Assembly (NCBI RefSeq): GCF_003569785.1
Contig: NZ_KZ983990.1
Location: 62,001 to 126,000, forward strand
Length of the DNA stretch: 64,000 bases
From: Leucobacter sp. wl10
GTDB lineage: Bacteria > Actinomycetota > Actinomycetes > Actinomycetales > Microbacteriaceae
Reading direction: 5' to 3'
Below, piece by piece: positions 42,991 through 52,600 of the stretch. The notes under the pieces were generated by a model. That model saw only the letters and a list, made by a program, of their open reading frames with translations, was not told the origin of the DNA and made no database searches. The first letter of the stretch is position 1; every line of letters begins with the position of its first letter. Both the position numbers and the translations under genes were made by a program.

Positions 42991-44295
42991 ATGGAAGAAG
43001 TCGACGTAGTCGTCATCGGAGCCGGCCTCGCCGGCATCACCGCGGCCCGGGAGCTCGGCAACGCCGGTCACAGCGTGCTGGTGCTCGAGGCCAACGATCG
43101 TATCGGCGGTCGCGTCTACACCGCCGACCGGCTCGGCGTGCACCTCGAGCTCGGAGGCAACTGGCTGCACTGGCTGCAGCCGCACGTGTGGGCGGAGATC
43201 ACCCGCTACGGCCTCGAGGTGGATCGCGGCCCCCGATCCGAAGAGACCTACTGGATCCAAAACGGGGAGGTCGTGAAGGGCGACCTGCCCGGGTTTCTCG
43301 ACTTCCTCGATCCCGGCCATCAGAAGCTCGTCGCACGGAGCGCCCAACTCATGCCTCGCCCGGACCTCATCGAGACCGGCGACGCTTTCCGCGAGGCCGA
43401 CAAGCTCTCGCTGCAGGAGGTCTTCGACGGCCTCGATCTCAGTGACGAGGAGCGCGACGCGAACGAGTGCGCCTGGGTGGGGCACTGCAACGGTCCGCTC
43501 GACCAGGTCGGATACTCGGCCGCTCTGCGCTGGACCGCCGCGACCGGCGGTGACTGGCGCCTGATGCACACCGCCAGCTCGGTGCTGCGCATCAAGGCGG
43601 GCAACCACACCCTCGTCGAGGCGATCGCGAACGACGTCAAGGGTGAGATTCGCCTGAACAGCCCCGTCGTCAAAGTGCGCCACGACGACGGGGGAGGCGA
43701 GCTGGAGACCGCTGACGGAACCGTCATCCGCGCGCGCCGCATCATCAGCACCCTGCCGCTCAACATCCTGCACAAGCTCGACATCGAGCCGGCGCTCAAT
43801 CCGGTGAAGGTCGAGACGAGCGAGGAGGGCACGGCCTCGAAGGGCCTCAAGCTCTGGGTACGCGTCAAGGCGGCCGACGGCGCGATCAAGCCGTTCTTCG
43901 CCTACTCGACGCAGCACCACGATCTCTCGGTCATCCGCACCGAGTTCGTGGAGGGGGACGAGGCGGTGCTGGTCTGCTTCGGCGCCGACATCGACCGCTT
44001 CGACTTCGAGGACCCGCAGGAGGTCGGCAAGGCCCTGCAGGTCTGGCGCGATGACCTCGAGGTGCTCGAGATCGCAGCCCATCCGTGGGGCCGCGATCCG
44101 TATGCCGAGGAGACCTGGTTGATCCATCGCCCCGGAGCGTACACGCGCAGCCAAGCCGAGATGCAGCGAGCCGAGGGGGCGCTGCACTTCGCCAGCGGCG
44201 ACATCGCCAATCTCTGGGCCGGCTTCTTCGACGGGGCCATCGAGAGCGCGCTGCGCACCTCCCGGGAGGTCGACGCGTCGCTCCGGGCGGGCTGA
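42991..44295 (+). CDS. FAD-dependent amine oxidase (flavin monoamine oxidase family)
   Basis: A 434-residue flavoprotein. The dinucleotide-binding fold is VVVIGAGLAGITAARELG (7-24) with LVLEANDRIGGRVYT, followed by LELGGNWLHWLQPH, the substrate-domain start. The C-terminal FAD contact is HFASGDIANLWAGFFDGAIE, SALRTSRE. Members oxidise amines to imines or aldehydes. AGGAAGGA precedes ATG 42991. It follows the aldolase by 53 bp and may carry out an early step, such as oxidation of a cyclic or N-alkyl amine before ring opening. Confidence 0.93.
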   Translation: MEEVDVVVIGAGLAGITAARELGNAGHSVLVLEANDRIGGRVYTADRLGVHLELGGNWLHWLQPHVWAEITRYGLEVDRGPRSEETYWIQNGEVVKGDLPGFLDFLDPGHQKLVARSAQLMPRPDLIETGDAFREADKLSLQEVFDGLDLSDEERDANECAWVGHCNGPLDQVGYSAALRWTAATGGDWRLMHTASSVLRIKAGNHTLVEAIANDVKGEIRLNSPVVKVRHDDGGGELETADGTVIRARRIISTLPLNILHKLDIEPALNPVKVETSEEGTASKGLKLWVRVKAADGAIKPFFAYSTQHHDLSVIRTEFVEGDEAVLVCFGADIDRFDFEDPQEVGKALQVWRDDLEVLEIAAHPWGRDPYAEETWLIHRPGAYTRSQAEMQRAEGALHFASGDIANLWAGFFDGAIESALRTSREVDASLRAG

Positions 44296-44395
44296 CGCGG
44301 ACACCGCAGGCTGAGAGCCCGCCGCTCGAATCTCGCGGCGGCCCCGCCGCCTCGGCGCCGTGCCCCGATCCTCCTCGAACGGACCGAGTGATCCG

Positions 44396-45337
44396 ATGCG
44401 TCGCACTGCGCTCCTCGGCTTCTGCAGCCTGCTCGCGTCAGCCTTCCTCTTCGCCGTCTCCGGCCCGATCGCGAAGACGCTGTACGACGGGGGATGGTCA
44501 CCCGGGGCGGTGCTGCTCGTGCGTGTCGCCGGGAGCGCCATCGTGCTGCTCCCGGCGACGGCGCACGCGTTGAGGGGTCACTGGGCCCTTGTCGCGCGCC
44601 ATTGGGGGTCGATCGTCGCCTACGGGGCCGTCTGCTTCGCGGGCATGCAGGGCTTCTTCTTCCTCGCCATCGAGCATCTCTCGGTCACGCTGGCCCAGCT
44701 GATCCAGATGACGGCCCCGGTCATGGTCGTGTTCTGGCTCTGGCTGCGCACTCGCAGGCGGCCGTCGAACCTCACCTTTCTGGGCGTCGCCGTCGCCGTG
44801 GGCGGGATCCTGCTACTCCTCGACCCGCGCGGCTCCCCGCTCAGCCTCGCCGGCGTGCTGCTCGCCTTCGCAGCGGCGCTCTGCACGGTCGTCTACTTCC
44901 TCGTCTCGGCGAAGCAGCGCACACCGCTCCCACCCGCCGCCTACATCGGGTTGAGCATGGCCGCGGGCGCCCTCGTCGTCATGGCGAGCGGCGCAGCGCG
45001 GATCATCCCCCTCGAGTTCACGCTCTCCGACGTGCCATTCGCCGGCCTCGATCTCCCCGCCGCAGTCCCCCTGATGCTGCTGGTGGTCTTCACCGTGGCC
45101 GCGTACCTGCTCGGCATCGTCGGCCTCCGATGCATCGGCCCCACCGTCGGATCCTTCACCAGCTTCAGCGAGGTCCCGTTTGCGGCGCTGGCCGCCTGGA
45201 TACTCCTCGCCGAGTTCCCGGATCCTGCGCTGGTCACCGGCGGGATGCTGATCCTCGGTGGGATCGCGCTCGTCAAGTGCGGCGACATCGTCTCCGCACG
45301 GCGCCGGCGAACGGCTGCTCCGGCGACGGTGCCCTGA
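44396..45337 (+). CDS. EamA/DMT-family transporter
   Basis: A 313-residue membrane protein with ten hydrophobic segments in two EamA repeats. The first repeat includes LLASAFLFAVSGPIAKTLYD and AVCFAGMQGFFFLAIEHLSV, ending in IQMTAPVMVVFWLW; the second ends in SFTSFSEVPFAALAAWILLA. The substrate is unknown; exporters of amino acids or metabolites are common. It is the third gene of the aldolase operon (100 bp gap) and may export an intermediate of the pathway. ATG 44396 is preferred over GTG 44360. Confidence 0.88.
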   Translation: MRRTALLGFCSLLASAFLFAVSGPIAKTLYDGGWSPGAVLLVRVAGSAIVLLPATAHALRGHWALVARHWGSIVAYGAVCFAGMQGFFFLAIEHLSVTLAQLIQMTAPVMVVFWLWLRTRRRPSNLTFLGVAVAVGGILLLLDPRGSPLSLAGVLLAFAAALCTVVYFLVSAKQRTPLPPAAYIGLSMAAGALVVMASGAARIIPLEFTLSDVPFAGLDLPAAVPLMLLVVFTVAAYLLGIVGLRCIGPTVGSFTSFSEVPFAALAAWILLAEFPDPALVTGGMLILGGIALVKCGDIVSARRRRTAAPATVP

Positions 45338-45387
45338 GCGCCTGCGAAACGCAGCAGCCCGGCTCCCGCACGGGTGGGAGGTGCGGA

Positions 45388-46323
45388 TCAGGCGAGATCG
45401 ATGAGGTTCTCGGGAGCCTCGCCCGCGCGCATCCGCTCGATCTGGCGGCGGATCAGGGCCGCCATGCGCGGCAGCATGGCGCCCGAGTCGCCGCCGACGT
45501 GCGGCGAGATGAGCGTGCCGGGGCAGGCCCACAACGGGTGCTCCGCCGGAAGCGGCTCGGGATCGGTGACGTCGAGCGCCGCGCGCAGGCGCCCCGCGCG
45601 CAGTTCGACGACCAGCGCATCGGTGTCGACCACCGGCCCCCGCGCCACGTTGACGAGCAGCGCGCCGTCCCGCATAGCGGCGAGCGCCTCGGCGTCGATG
45701 AGGCCCTCCGTCTCGTCGGTGAGCGGCACCGCCAGCATCACGATCTCCGCCTCGCCGAGGCGGGCGTGCAACTCGTCGAAGCCGCGCACCTCGACCGTGT
45801 CGCCCGCCAGATTGCGCTCCTCGCGGGCGGTGCGCGCCAGACGGGTGATCTCGACCTCGAAGCCGGCGAGCCGAGCCTCGATCGCCTTCGACACCCCGCC
45901 GTAGCCGACCAGGAGCACCCGCCGATCGGCGAGACTCGGGAAGGTGCGCAGGTCCCAGCGGCGGGCTTCGCCATCGCGCACGAACTCCGGGATCCCCCGC
46001 TGGGAAGCGAGCGTCAGCGCCAGCGCGAGCTCGGCCGTCGAGGCCTCGTGCACCGTCGTCGCGTTCGCGAACGGAACGCCCCTGGGCAGGTGCCTGGCCA
46101 CGCCGTTGTAGCCGATCGACTGCCACTGCACGAGACGCACGTCGACGCCCTCGAGCCGAGCGAGCCGCCGGTGCGAGTTCCAGTACGGAGGCACGACGAG
46201 GTCGAACCGCTCGCGCGGTGCGGGGTCGTCGAGATCCCACTCGACGAACTCGACGCCCGGCACCTCCCCCACCGCTTCGCGCAGTCCGGCATCGGCGGGC
46301 AGGGAGACGACCAGGTCACTCAT
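45388..46323 (-). CDS. D-isomer-specific 2-hydroxyacid dehydrogenase
   Basis: A 311-residue NAD(P)-dependent dehydrogenase. The Rossmann motif is VLLVGYGGVSKAIEARLAGF (near 135-155). Catalytic residues lie in NVARGPVVDTDAL (Arg), VTDPEPLPAEHPLW (Glu) and ISPHVGGDSG (His). It reduces 2-oxo acids or oxidises D-2-hydroxyacids; candidates include hydroxypyruvate, glyoxylate or phosphoglycerate-like substrates. It converges on the DMT transporter gene and may not belong to the catabolic regulon. Confidence 0.92.
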   Translation of the reverse strand: MSDLVVSLPADAGLREAVGEVPGVEFVEWDLDDPAPRERFDLVVPPYWNSHRRLARLEGVDVRLVQWQSIGYNGVARHLPRGVPFANATTVHEASTAELALALTLASQRGIPEFVRDGEARRWDLRTFPSLADRRVLLVGYGGVSKAIEARLAGFEVEITRLARTAREERNLAGDTVEVRGFDELHARLGEAEIVMLAVPLTDETEGLIDAEALAAMRDGALLVNVARGPVVDTDALVVELRAGRLRAALDVTDPEPLPAEHPLWACPGTLISPHVGGDSGAMLPRMAALIRRQIERMRAGEAPENLIDLA

Positions 46324-46462
46324 GCCACCGAGTGTATCGGTCGGTCGCCACTCCCTTTCGGCCGAAGCCGCTGCCGAGCGAGAATCTTGCGATCGAGAGC
46401 GGTTTTCGGCGACGGGCGCGGCGTCTCTCGATCCTGCGCGAAACGCAGTGTACGGTTTCTGT

Positions 46463-46666
46463 ATGGATACTTCGAGCTTTCAGCGACTTCCACAGGGCAT
46501 TCGACAGCTCGTGCTCGACGGCCTCGACAACGAGGTGCAGTCCGGCCTCGAGAGACTCGACGATGCGAAGAAGTCCGGTTCCCTCAATTCGGAGCAGACC
46601 GCATCGATCGAGGGCGACATCCGACGCGCGGCGGAGCTGCGCAATCGCTTCTCCCCGGCCGCGTAA
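46463..46666 (+). CDS. Small hypothetical protein
   Basis: A 67-residue soluble protein, mostly helical: RLPQGIRQLVLDGLDNEVQS, GLERLDDAKKSG and ASIEGDIRRAAELRNRF. No known domain is recognised. Its regular heptad-like pattern suggests a small helical bundle or coiled coil. The region just upstream (TGTACGGTTTCTGT) lacks a Shine-Dalgarno sequence, so the message may be leaderless. Codon usage is normal for the window. Confidence 0.55.
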   Translation: MDTSSFQRLPQGIRQLVLDGLDNEVQSGLERLDDAKKSGSLNSEQTASIEGDIRRAAELRNRFSPAA

Positions 46667-46756
46667 CCGCGGCGGGCCCCCGAAGGCCGGCTTGATCGTC
46701 TCGCGGTATGCCTCCGGAGCGCAGACGGGCTCTTCGGGCCGGTCAGTTCTTCGCGT

Positions 46757-47053
46757 TCACGCCTCCTCATCGGGGGTCGGTGTCTCTTCGCCCGTCTCCG
46801 GGTGGCGTACCAGCGCGGGATCCTCCTCGCCGTAGCGCGGATTCACCTCAGCACCCTCTGCACCGTAATCCTCCGTCGAGCCGTCGAGGATCGGGTGATC
46901 CAGAGTGCCGCCGTGAGGAGGCGAGTGCACGGTGCCCGCGCCGTTGCTGGCCTCGGTATCGCTGGCGTCGTGCGTCAGGTGGGGGTCTTGGAACTCTCGT
47001 TCGTCGGTCGGCGCGTCGGCATCGGCGGGTTCGTCGGTCGTGTGCTCGGACAT
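46757..47053 (-). CDS. Small acidic hypothetical protein
   Basis: A 98-residue highly acidic protein without predicted membrane segments. It is rich in Asp, Glu, Thr and Pro and probably disordered (ETGEETPTPDEEA at the end, NPRYGEEDPALVRHPETG before it). GAGGAACACA precedes ATG 47053. Similar small acidic proteins occur in Microbacteriaceae, but none has a known role. Confidence 0.55.
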   Translation of the reverse strand: MSEHTTDEPADADAPTDEREFQDPHLTHDASDTEASNGAGTVHSPPHGGTLDHPILDGSTEDYGAEGAEVNPRYGEEDPALVRHPETGEETPTPDEEA

Positions 47054-47301
47054 TGTGTTCCTCCTCGATCTCGATGCTCGTGTTCGTGGACCTTCACGAT
47101 ACGCGCCCGGAGCGCCCGCCCGGAAGCCGTTGACTGGGGCGGACGGTGCCGGTAGGGCGGACGGTCATCGTCGCCGTGCCGCCGGATCCGCCCGTCTCGA
47201 AGCGGCATTGTACGGCGCCGGCACCCGCCCGCCCACCCCCTTACCCGCCCGGGAGGGGTGCCCGATGCTGGAGGGGCACACCGAGGGAACAGGAGAACAG
47301 C

Positions 47302-47454
47302 ATGTCGATGCTCGACGACGCCGGTGACAGCACGAAGTACACGGTCGAGAAGGCCCGCGAACGGGAGCAGGCGCGGCACGGGCGCCCCTCCGACGACAAC
47401 GATGAGGACTCCCCCGACACGAGCGGCGAGGTTCCGGTCGACAATCTCGAGTGA
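47302..47454 (+). CDS. Small acidic hypothetical protein, 50 residues
   Basis: AGGAGA lies 8 nt before ATG 47302. The 50-residue product starts MSMLDDAGDSTKYTVEKARE, continues with a charged REREQARHG helix and ends in an acidic tail (DDNDEDSPDTSGEVPVDNLE). No domain is recognised. The good ribosome-binding site and codon usage support a real gene. Confidence 0.6.
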   Translation: MSMLDDAGDSTKYTVEKAREREQARHGRPSDDNDEDSPDTSGEVPVDNLE

Positions 47455-47990
47455 CGGCGGCGCGTGCCTCCGCCACCGGCCTCGCAGCACCGCCGTCCAG
47501 CTCGTCGCCGATCCGAACATTCTTGTCAGGATGTTGTCACGCAGACCCACCTGCGGGCCTCGACCCTCGACGCGTCGTTCGAGCGCGGTCTCGACATCAT
47601 CCTCGCGGCACTGGGTGCGGGCGCTCCAGGTGACGCTCGACCCATCGCGGCGAGAGGAAACGCGAAAACTTTATGAGACCCGGCCCCTCGATCCCGTCCT
47701 ACGAAGTGGGAGGGGCAGCCGACGATCTCCCCAAGTGTTCCCCCGGCTGCCCCTCCTCCGTCACGGCGCTTGTCGAGCGGCAGACGTGCCGCATCACGCA
47801 GGACTCCGCAAGGGCTCCCGCCCTGCCGCGAGGAGACGGCGCAGATCACTCGCCGTCTCCTCCGCGTGCTTCTCGCGGTCTTGGCCGACAGATAGCAGCC
47901 GGTGCAGCAGCCCCGCCGCGTGAGTGTCGGCATGAATCGGCCTGGGGTTGTCGGAGGGCGTGATCTGACACGAGAGAGGGAAATGAGATC
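47455..47990. other. Gene-poor 536-bp stretch with a 13-bp stem-loop
   Basis: No coding sequence is supported here; frames on both strands look like GC-skew artefacts. A perfect inverted repeat has arms GGAGGGGCAGCCG (47709-47721) and CGGCTGCCCCTCC (47744-47756) around a 22-nt loop. No U-tract follows, so it may be a structured RNA or an island boundary element and not a plain terminator. The right end borders the IS3-type orfA. Confidence 0.45.
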
Positions 47991-48317
47991 ATGCCAGCAC
48001 CACGAGAATGCGATGACGAGGCCCGTGCCCGCGCGGTCCGGATGTCTCTCGACCGCATCGACGAGGGCGGAACTTCAAGGAGCGCCGCGTATCGCGAAGT
48101 CGGTGAACTCCTCGGCATCAGCGCTGAAACCCTCCGACGATGGGTCGACCGGGCAGTGGGAGACGGCCGGCCCCGGCAGGACTCGAACGAGGCGCCCGGT
48201 GAAGAACTCGCCCGGCTGCGGCGCGAGAACGCGCAGCCGAAACGAGCGAACGAGATCCTGAAGACCGCGTCAGCTTTTTTCGCCCAAGCGGAGCCCGACC
48301 GCAAACTCGGACAGTGA
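47991..48317 (+). mobile_element. IS3-family transposase OrfA
   Basis: A 108-residue OrfA. The N-terminal ARAVRMSLDRIDEGG leads into a helix-turn-helix (SAAYREVGELLGISAETLRR), followed by a leucine-zipper-like LARLRRENAQPKRANEILKT and ASAFFAQAE, the hallmark of IS3 OrfA C-termini. The reading frame is intact. OrfA stop (TGA 48315) overlaps the start of OrfB (GTG 48314), as is usual for the programmed frameshift organisation. Confidence 0.9.
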
Positions 48318-48442
48318 TCGACTACGTCCGCACCCATGCGAACCGGTTCGGGGTCGAGCCGATCCTGACCGTGCTGAACGCGCATGGAATCGGCGTCGCC
48401 TCGTCCACCTACTACGCGCACGCCGCGCGGGCAAATATGTGA
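48314..48442 (+). pseudogene. IS3-family transposase OrfB, truncated
   Basis: Only the first 42 codons of OrfB remain (VIDYVRTHANRFGVEPILTV, then STYYAHAAR); the DDE catalytic core is gone. The frame runs into TGA at 48440 where unrelated integrase sequence begins. OrfB is normally about 280-300 residues, so the element cannot transpose by itself. Confidence 0.88.
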
Positions 48443-48795
48443 TTCAGAATCACCCCAAGACGAGCAACTCGAACCGTAGCCTCGAGCTCCCCCATGAAGT
48501 TGTCCCGATCATTATGCGGCGAAGGCTCAACGCGGGTGTCGGCATGGTCTTCCCAAGCGCTACTGGCACGGTGGGGTCGCCCGACGCCTTCCGTCGCGAT
48601 TGGCATCAGGCGCTCTAAGATTCCAAGCACAAGGGGCTGGCGCCCGGCCTCTACCGAAAGAGTGTTGCGACGCACATCGCACGCGCTCTTGGCGAGAAGG
48701 AAGCTGCGGATCAGCCCGGACACGCCGGGCTCGGCAACCCGAAGTATTACGTCGCCCGTTCTCGAAGGGGCCCGCAGGTGGCCGAAGTCCTGTAG
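48443..48795 (+). pseudogene. Tyrosine recombinase (phage-type integrase) remnant next to tRNA-Tyr
   Basis: One frame encodes HPKTSNSNRSLELPHEVVPI and VFPSATGTVGSPDAFRRDWH, the core of the integrase catalytic domain, then an in-frame TAA at 48616-48618. It continues as KGLAPGLYRKSVATHIARAL and EAADQPGHAGLGNPKYYVAR, ending at TAG 48793. These correspond to the HxLRxT, LGH and Tyr boxes; the His of the first box is lost and LGH is now PGH. The N-terminal half and the first catalytic Arg are missing. Its position 98 bp from the 3' end of tRNA-Tyr is the usual spot for an integrase. Confidence 0.85.
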
Positions 48796-48851
48796 GAACT
48801 ATTCAGCGAAAACCGCGAGTCGGCTGAAGCCACACAAACCCCGAAAGCAGG

Positions 48852-48882
48852 AAAACCCGGACAGATTTTGCGTCTGACCGGG
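48852..48882 (-). terminator. Rho-independent terminator of tRNA-Tyr
   Basis: On the minus strand a stem CCCGGTCAGA / TCTGTCCGGG with a 7-nt loop is followed by TTTT. It lies 12 bp after the tRNA 3' end. The plus strand also has a T-rich tail (CTTTCTT), so it could terminate the integrase remnant too. Confidence 0.8.
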
Positions 48883-48893
48883 CTTTCTTCCGG

Positions 48894-48975
48894 TGGCGGG
48901 TGAGGGATTCGAACCCCCGTAGGCAGTGCCAGCTGATTTACAGTCAGCCCCCTTTGGCCGCTCGGGTAACCCGCC
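48894..48975 (-). tRNA. tRNA-Tyr (anticodon GTA)
   Basis: An 82-nt class II tRNA with acceptor stem GGCGGGT/ACCCGCC and discriminator A. The anticodon loop CTGTAAATC gives anticodon GTA. The long variable arm and the T-loop GGTTCGAATCC are present; CCA is not encoded. Its 3' end faces the integrase remnant, which makes it the probable attachment site of a former mobile element lying to the left. Confidence 0.96.
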
Positions 48976-49091
48976 GTCGGCCATGCGAACACGACCGAGA
49001 GATTACATTACCGCCTCGTGCGACGGAACGGAAATCGATCCGGCCCGATCCTGCCCGAGGATCCCACCCGCTCGCGTGGCAGAATCGGGGG

Positions 49092-49556
49092 ATGGCCCGC
49101 CTCCCCACCGAACTGTCGCTGCGCATCGCGCGGAGCATCGACGACATCCCCGCTCGCACCTTCTACGGCGTCGCTCGGCTGCGCCAGGAGGTCTTCGTCG
49201 TCGAGCAGGGCTGCGTCTACCTCGACCTCGACGGGCGCGACCTCGAGTCGACCGCGGTGCAGCTCTGGGCCGAAGCGGCCGACGGCGAGGTCGCGGCGAC
49301 CGTGCGCACTCTCGACGAGAGCCGCCGGGAGCCGGGGCTGCGCAGCATCGGACGAGTCGTCACCGCCCCGGCCTGGCGCGGGCGCGGGGTCGCCGCCGCC
49401 CTGCTCGAGGCGGCCATCGCGGAGTGCGCGGGTGGACCGATCCTCATCCACGCTCAGGCTCACCTGGAGGCCTGGTACGAGCGCTTCGGGTTCGCGGCCT
49501 CCGGCGAGGGATTTCTCGAGGACGGGATCCCGCACCTTCCCATGAGGATCGGCTGA
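49092..49556 (+). CDS. GNAT-family acetyltransferase, ElaA-like
   Basis: A 154-residue GNAT N-acetyltransferase. FYGVARLRQEVFVVEQGCVY followed by LDLDGRD is the ElaA signature, and the acetyl-CoA pyrophosphate loop is VVTAPAWRGRGVAAALL. The C-terminal HAQAHLEAWYERFGF and the EDGIPHLPMR end are typical. The substrate is unknown. ATG 49092 follows a GGGGG stretch. It is divergent from tRNA-Tyr and converges on the PutA-like gene. Confidence 0.92.
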   Translation: MARLPTELSLRIARSIDDIPARTFYGVARLRQEVFVVEQGCVYLDLDGRDLESTAVQLWAEAADGEVAATVRTLDESRREPGLRSIGRVVTAPAWRGRGVAAALLEAAIAECAGGPILIHAQAHLEAWYERFGFAASGEGFLEDGIPHLPMRIG

Positions 49557-49645
49557 CGCCGAACTCGATCCTCGCCGCAGTGGGCGGCGCTTCCCCGACA
49601 CCACGGAGTCGGAGCCGCGCGGGCCGCGGGATCCGCCATCCGCTC

Positions 49646-52600
49646 CTATCCCACGAGCTCGTCGAGCCCGGGCACGGGAACCGCGAGATCGTGCCGGTTC
49701 GCCCGCGCCGACACCGACTGCTCGCGCAGCAGGGTGAGCAGCTCGACCGGGCCCGCCATCGTCACCGGCTCCGCCCAGAGTGCCGCGCGGTCCAGCCCGC
49801 CCATCCACTCGGCGGTGCGCACCGCATCGCCGCCGATGAGCCGAACCCGGGCCGCGGCCACGCCGTCCGCGCCGACCGGACCCGACACCGCGAGGCGCTG
49901 CACCCAGTCGTCGTCGCGCTCGAGCGACACCTCGATGCCGACCTTCTCGAGGAAGTCGCTGAGTTCGGCGGGCAGCACCTCGCCGGTCGACACCGATACG
50001 GGCGCGCGCACGAGCAGCGCCGCCGCCAGCACCCGTACGAGCGAGGCGAATCGCGCGCCCTCGGCGAGGCGCAGGTGGGTGACGACGGGACGGTGCCGGA
50101 TCACGTTGCGCTCGATGCCCAGGCCGATCGTGTCGTGCTCCACACCGAACGACGTGCGCCAGACGAGCGCGTCGGAGAGCGCCGCACGGCGAACCTCGTC
50201 GAAGTCCTCGTAGTCGAGCAGGGACTGCGCGGCCTCGACCAGCACCCGCACTTCCGGATCGAGCCCGCGCAGGTGCAGCGTCTCGCTGCGCGTGCCGGAT
50301 CGCAGTTGCCAGGAGCCGAGCGGTACCAGCCGGTTCGGCCCGCCGCTCAGCGCTGACAGCCCCATCGCGGCCTCGTTCCACCCTCCGCCCGGCTGCCGCT
50401 CGATGCGCGCCGCCGTGGTGGGACGGTTCAGCGACACGGCGGCAGCTTCGATGCCGTCGAGCCAGACGAGGATCTCGTCGGCGTCGTTCGACTGCAGCCC
50501 CGCGACGGCGCCGCTGCCCTCCGCGTTCTGCACGGCGAGCGCCTCGCCCAGCGTGTGGGCATGCGCGATGCCGATGACGGGCACGCCCCTCGCGTCGTCC
50601 CAGAAGGGGGAGGATGCGGGCACCCCGAGCCGCACGCCGGGGCTCCACAGCCGGCCCTCATCGTCGAGCCGGCGCGGCTCCACCAGCCACTCCTCGCCGC
50701 GGCCCAGCTCGGTGAGCGCCCGCAGCCCGCCGGCGTCGGGCGGTGCGGGCAGCGGACCCACGTCGAAGCCGAGGGGGTCCGCGTCGCCCGGCCTGGCGGT
50801 GTCGCCGACCCGCAGCGCGCGCACGGCGTCGGCGAGACCGTCGCGGAAGCGCCGGGATCGCGCCGCACCGCCCAGCAGGATCACGGCGTGCGCGGCCCGG
50901 GGGTCGGTTCCCGCGCCGCGGAAGCCGGACGCCACGACGTCGGCGACGGCCCGGTCGAGGTCGGCCGAGGGGGTCACGAGGATCGCGCCGCGCGCGCGGA
51001 ACCGCCCCTCCACCCGCAGATCGGGACGCCGGCGGGCCAGCTCCCGCGCGGCTGCGCGGTCCCCGAGCACCACAGCGCGGTCGATCTCGGGGTGGGCCGC
51101 GAGTTCGGGGAGCGTGCGCCCCACGATCACCGCCTCGAGTCGCACCGATCCCGGCAGGAGCCCGCCCGCCTCCCACTCCTCCAGCAGCACGGCGGCGGAC
51201 CGCACCAGGCGCTGCGGCACCGACCACAGGACACCGCTGCCGGCGCCGAGGGCCGCGAGCACGGCTTCCGCCTGGGTCGAGAGCGGTGTGCACTCGTCGG
51301 CCGCGACGAGCATGAGCCCCTGCGGTACGAAGCTCGCGCCGCGCACGGCGCCGAGCCCCTCCGCCAGCTGCCCGCAATAGCGGGCGGCGTCGACAATGTC
51401 GTCGACCTCGGCGTCGAGCTCGGCCGCGGGCGCCCCCGTGTCGACGGCGAGCGCCTGCAGCAGCCTGTCTCGCGCGGCCACGAGCGCGAGCGCGGCGCGG
51501 CGCAACCGCGAGGCCCTGGCGGAATGGGGCAGCTCGGCCCACCGCTGCCCGGCTGCGCGCGCCTCCTGCGCGGCGCGCTCGGGATCAAGGTCTGCTGCGG
51601 ATAGCGCCACGGTCTCGTTGATCGCGTCGCGCTCCTCCGCTACGCCCGCGGCTTCGACGAGGAGGTCGCGCACCCAGTCGCGATTGGCGGCCACGCTCGC
51701 GTCGGTACCCGGTTCGTTCGCGAACCCGGACTGCGAGACCACTGGAATGGCTCTCTGCGGCACGAGCTCCTCGAGCGTGAGCTCGCCCGTGCTGCCACGC
51801 GCGAGCCCCAGCACGGCTGCTGTGAGTCCGCCGGTCTCGAGGCCCGCGGGCTCGTCGGGCTCGCGGTAGAACAGGGCGCTGTCGCGCTCGCTCGGATCCC
51901 ACTCCCGAGCGCGCAACTGGGTGCGATGCGATACCGCGGCCGGCTCGGCGGCGAGGGCGGCCGCGGCGCGGAAGGCCGCGCGCTCCGCAGCGAGTTCCGG
52001 GGTCTCCTCGGAGTCGCTCTCCCGCAGCAGCGCCGCGAGCCGCGACGCGGTCGACGCGGGATCCGCGGCCTCGGCCACCAGGCCGACGAGCGCGTCGACG
52101 GCGCCCGCAAACTCTCGCGGGGCGATCACGGGCACCGCGATCCGCACTTCGGAAACGGAGTCTGCCACCGTCTCGGCGAGGCCCGGCGCGACGCCTGCGC
52201 GGAGCTGCATGGAGCAGAGCTCGGCCCCGCCGAGGTGCTCGGCGAGCTCGACCGCCGCCGCCAGCACGAACACGTCCTCGGAGGCGACGACGGGCCTCAG
52301 CACCGCGGCGCGGCCCGGGTGCAGCGCGAGCTCGACGAGGCGCAGCAGCTGCGCGGTCACCTCGCGACGACCCTCCAGCACCGGCACCGGAAGCCCGCTC
52401 TGCAGCGACGCGATGCGCTCCGCGCCGGCCACCCCCGCCACTCCGATGACGACCTCTGCGGGCGCTCCCCCGTCGGCGACGCGACGCTGGGCCCAGCGGC
52501 TCAGGCGGTCGTAGTGCTCCCGGGACTCGGGCAGTTCCGCCATCAGACGCACCCCGATGCGCGCCCGGTCGAGAGCCGCGTCGGTGAGCGCCCGCACGAC

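Noticed and set aside
47548-47676. Frame with FERGLDIILAAL, possible C-terminal end of a TetR-type regulator
   Set aside because: The similarity is a single helix of low specificity, and no helix-turn-helix or upstream domain is visible.
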